Source: JAXHUH01 sp034211175 | GTDB taxonomy: Bacteria > Actinomycetota > Acidimicrobiia > Acidimicrobiales > CAIXPF01 | DNA: 14,624 nucleotides | Direction: 5' to 3' | Assembly: GCA_034211175.1 (NCBI GenBank) | Contig: JAXHUH010000089.1 | Location: 1-14,624, forward strand | Part shown: positions 14,540 through 14,624 of the stretch, one piece after another | How positions within the stretch are numbered: position 1 is the stretch's first letter | Layout of the letters: every line of letters begins with the position of its first letter | Notes under the pieces: generated by a model | What the model was told of the DNA's origin: nothing | The model's input: only the letters and a program-made list of their open reading frames with translations | The model's database searches: none | Translations under genes and position numbers: made by a program

Positions 14540-14624
14540 CCGGTTCCCAGAGCGGTGGGTCGTCGCCGGACAAGGCGGGCGCCGACACCGGCGGCCGTCT
14601 CGTCGGCCCCGGTGACCCGGCGAC
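14540..14624. repeat. Terminal copy of the 85-bp exact duplication
   Basis: Exact direct copy of 11645-11729, reaching the last base of the window. It follows unrelated sequence of the membrane-protein region. It may be the start of a longer repeat beyond the edge, or an assembly overlap at a contig end. Confidence 0.95.

Overview
The window is very GC-rich, and its genes use almost only G or C at third codon positions. Spacing, Shine-Dalgarno style and gene content fit a high-GC actinomycetote. An Acidimicrobiia-like bacterium is my guess, but no marker gene here proves it. There is no tRNA, rRNA, transposase, cas gene or phage gene.

Layout from left to right. (1) Positions 3-2270, plus strand: the C-terminal part of a secreted subtilisin-like protease, cut by the left edge, with five 46- to 48-residue FG-GAP-type calcium-binding repeats after the catalytic domain. 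A short hairpin follows. (2) Minus strand: hrpB (6813 to 4162), then a second, unrelated superfamily 2 DEAD/DEAH helicase (4008 to 2326). A large inverted repeat lies between them. (3) Plus strand, divergent from hrpB: an acyl-CoA synthetase (7003-8553). (4) 8554-9276 is mostly non-coding. It holds one weak small-ORF candidate, an 18-bp perfect palindrome, and an array (8854-9276) of nested palindromic units with a 101-bp tandem period. (5) Minus strand: a small O-methyltransferase locus (10678 to 9271). The methyltransferase gene is flanked, in the same orientation, by two tiny ORFs encoding related single-span membrane peptides of 25 and 24 residues. (6) Plus strand: a 552-residue, very acidic, low-complexity protein (11008-12666), divergent from the methyltransferase locus across a control region with an inverted repeat. 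(7) A G10/C12 perfect palindrome separates it from a convergent styrene/indole monooxygenase-type flavoprotein (StyA family, 14007 to 12776), whose reading frame is broken by an apparent one-base loss in a C4 run. (8) Minus strand: the C-terminal part of a small multi-span membrane protein with a ceramidase-like ending. It runs toward position 14540, where the sequence abruptly becomes an exact 85-bp copy of the middle of the acidic-protein gene and continues so to the window end.

No single pathway links the genes. The ligase, methyltransferase and flavin monooxygenase are all enzymes of lipid, aromatic or secondary metabolism, but they lie in separate transcription units. The most novel-looking element is the methyltransferase plus the two paralogous membrane microproteins, followed immediately by the nested-palindrome array. 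The monooxygenase frameshift and the terminal duplication may be biological or assembly effects and should be checked against reads first.
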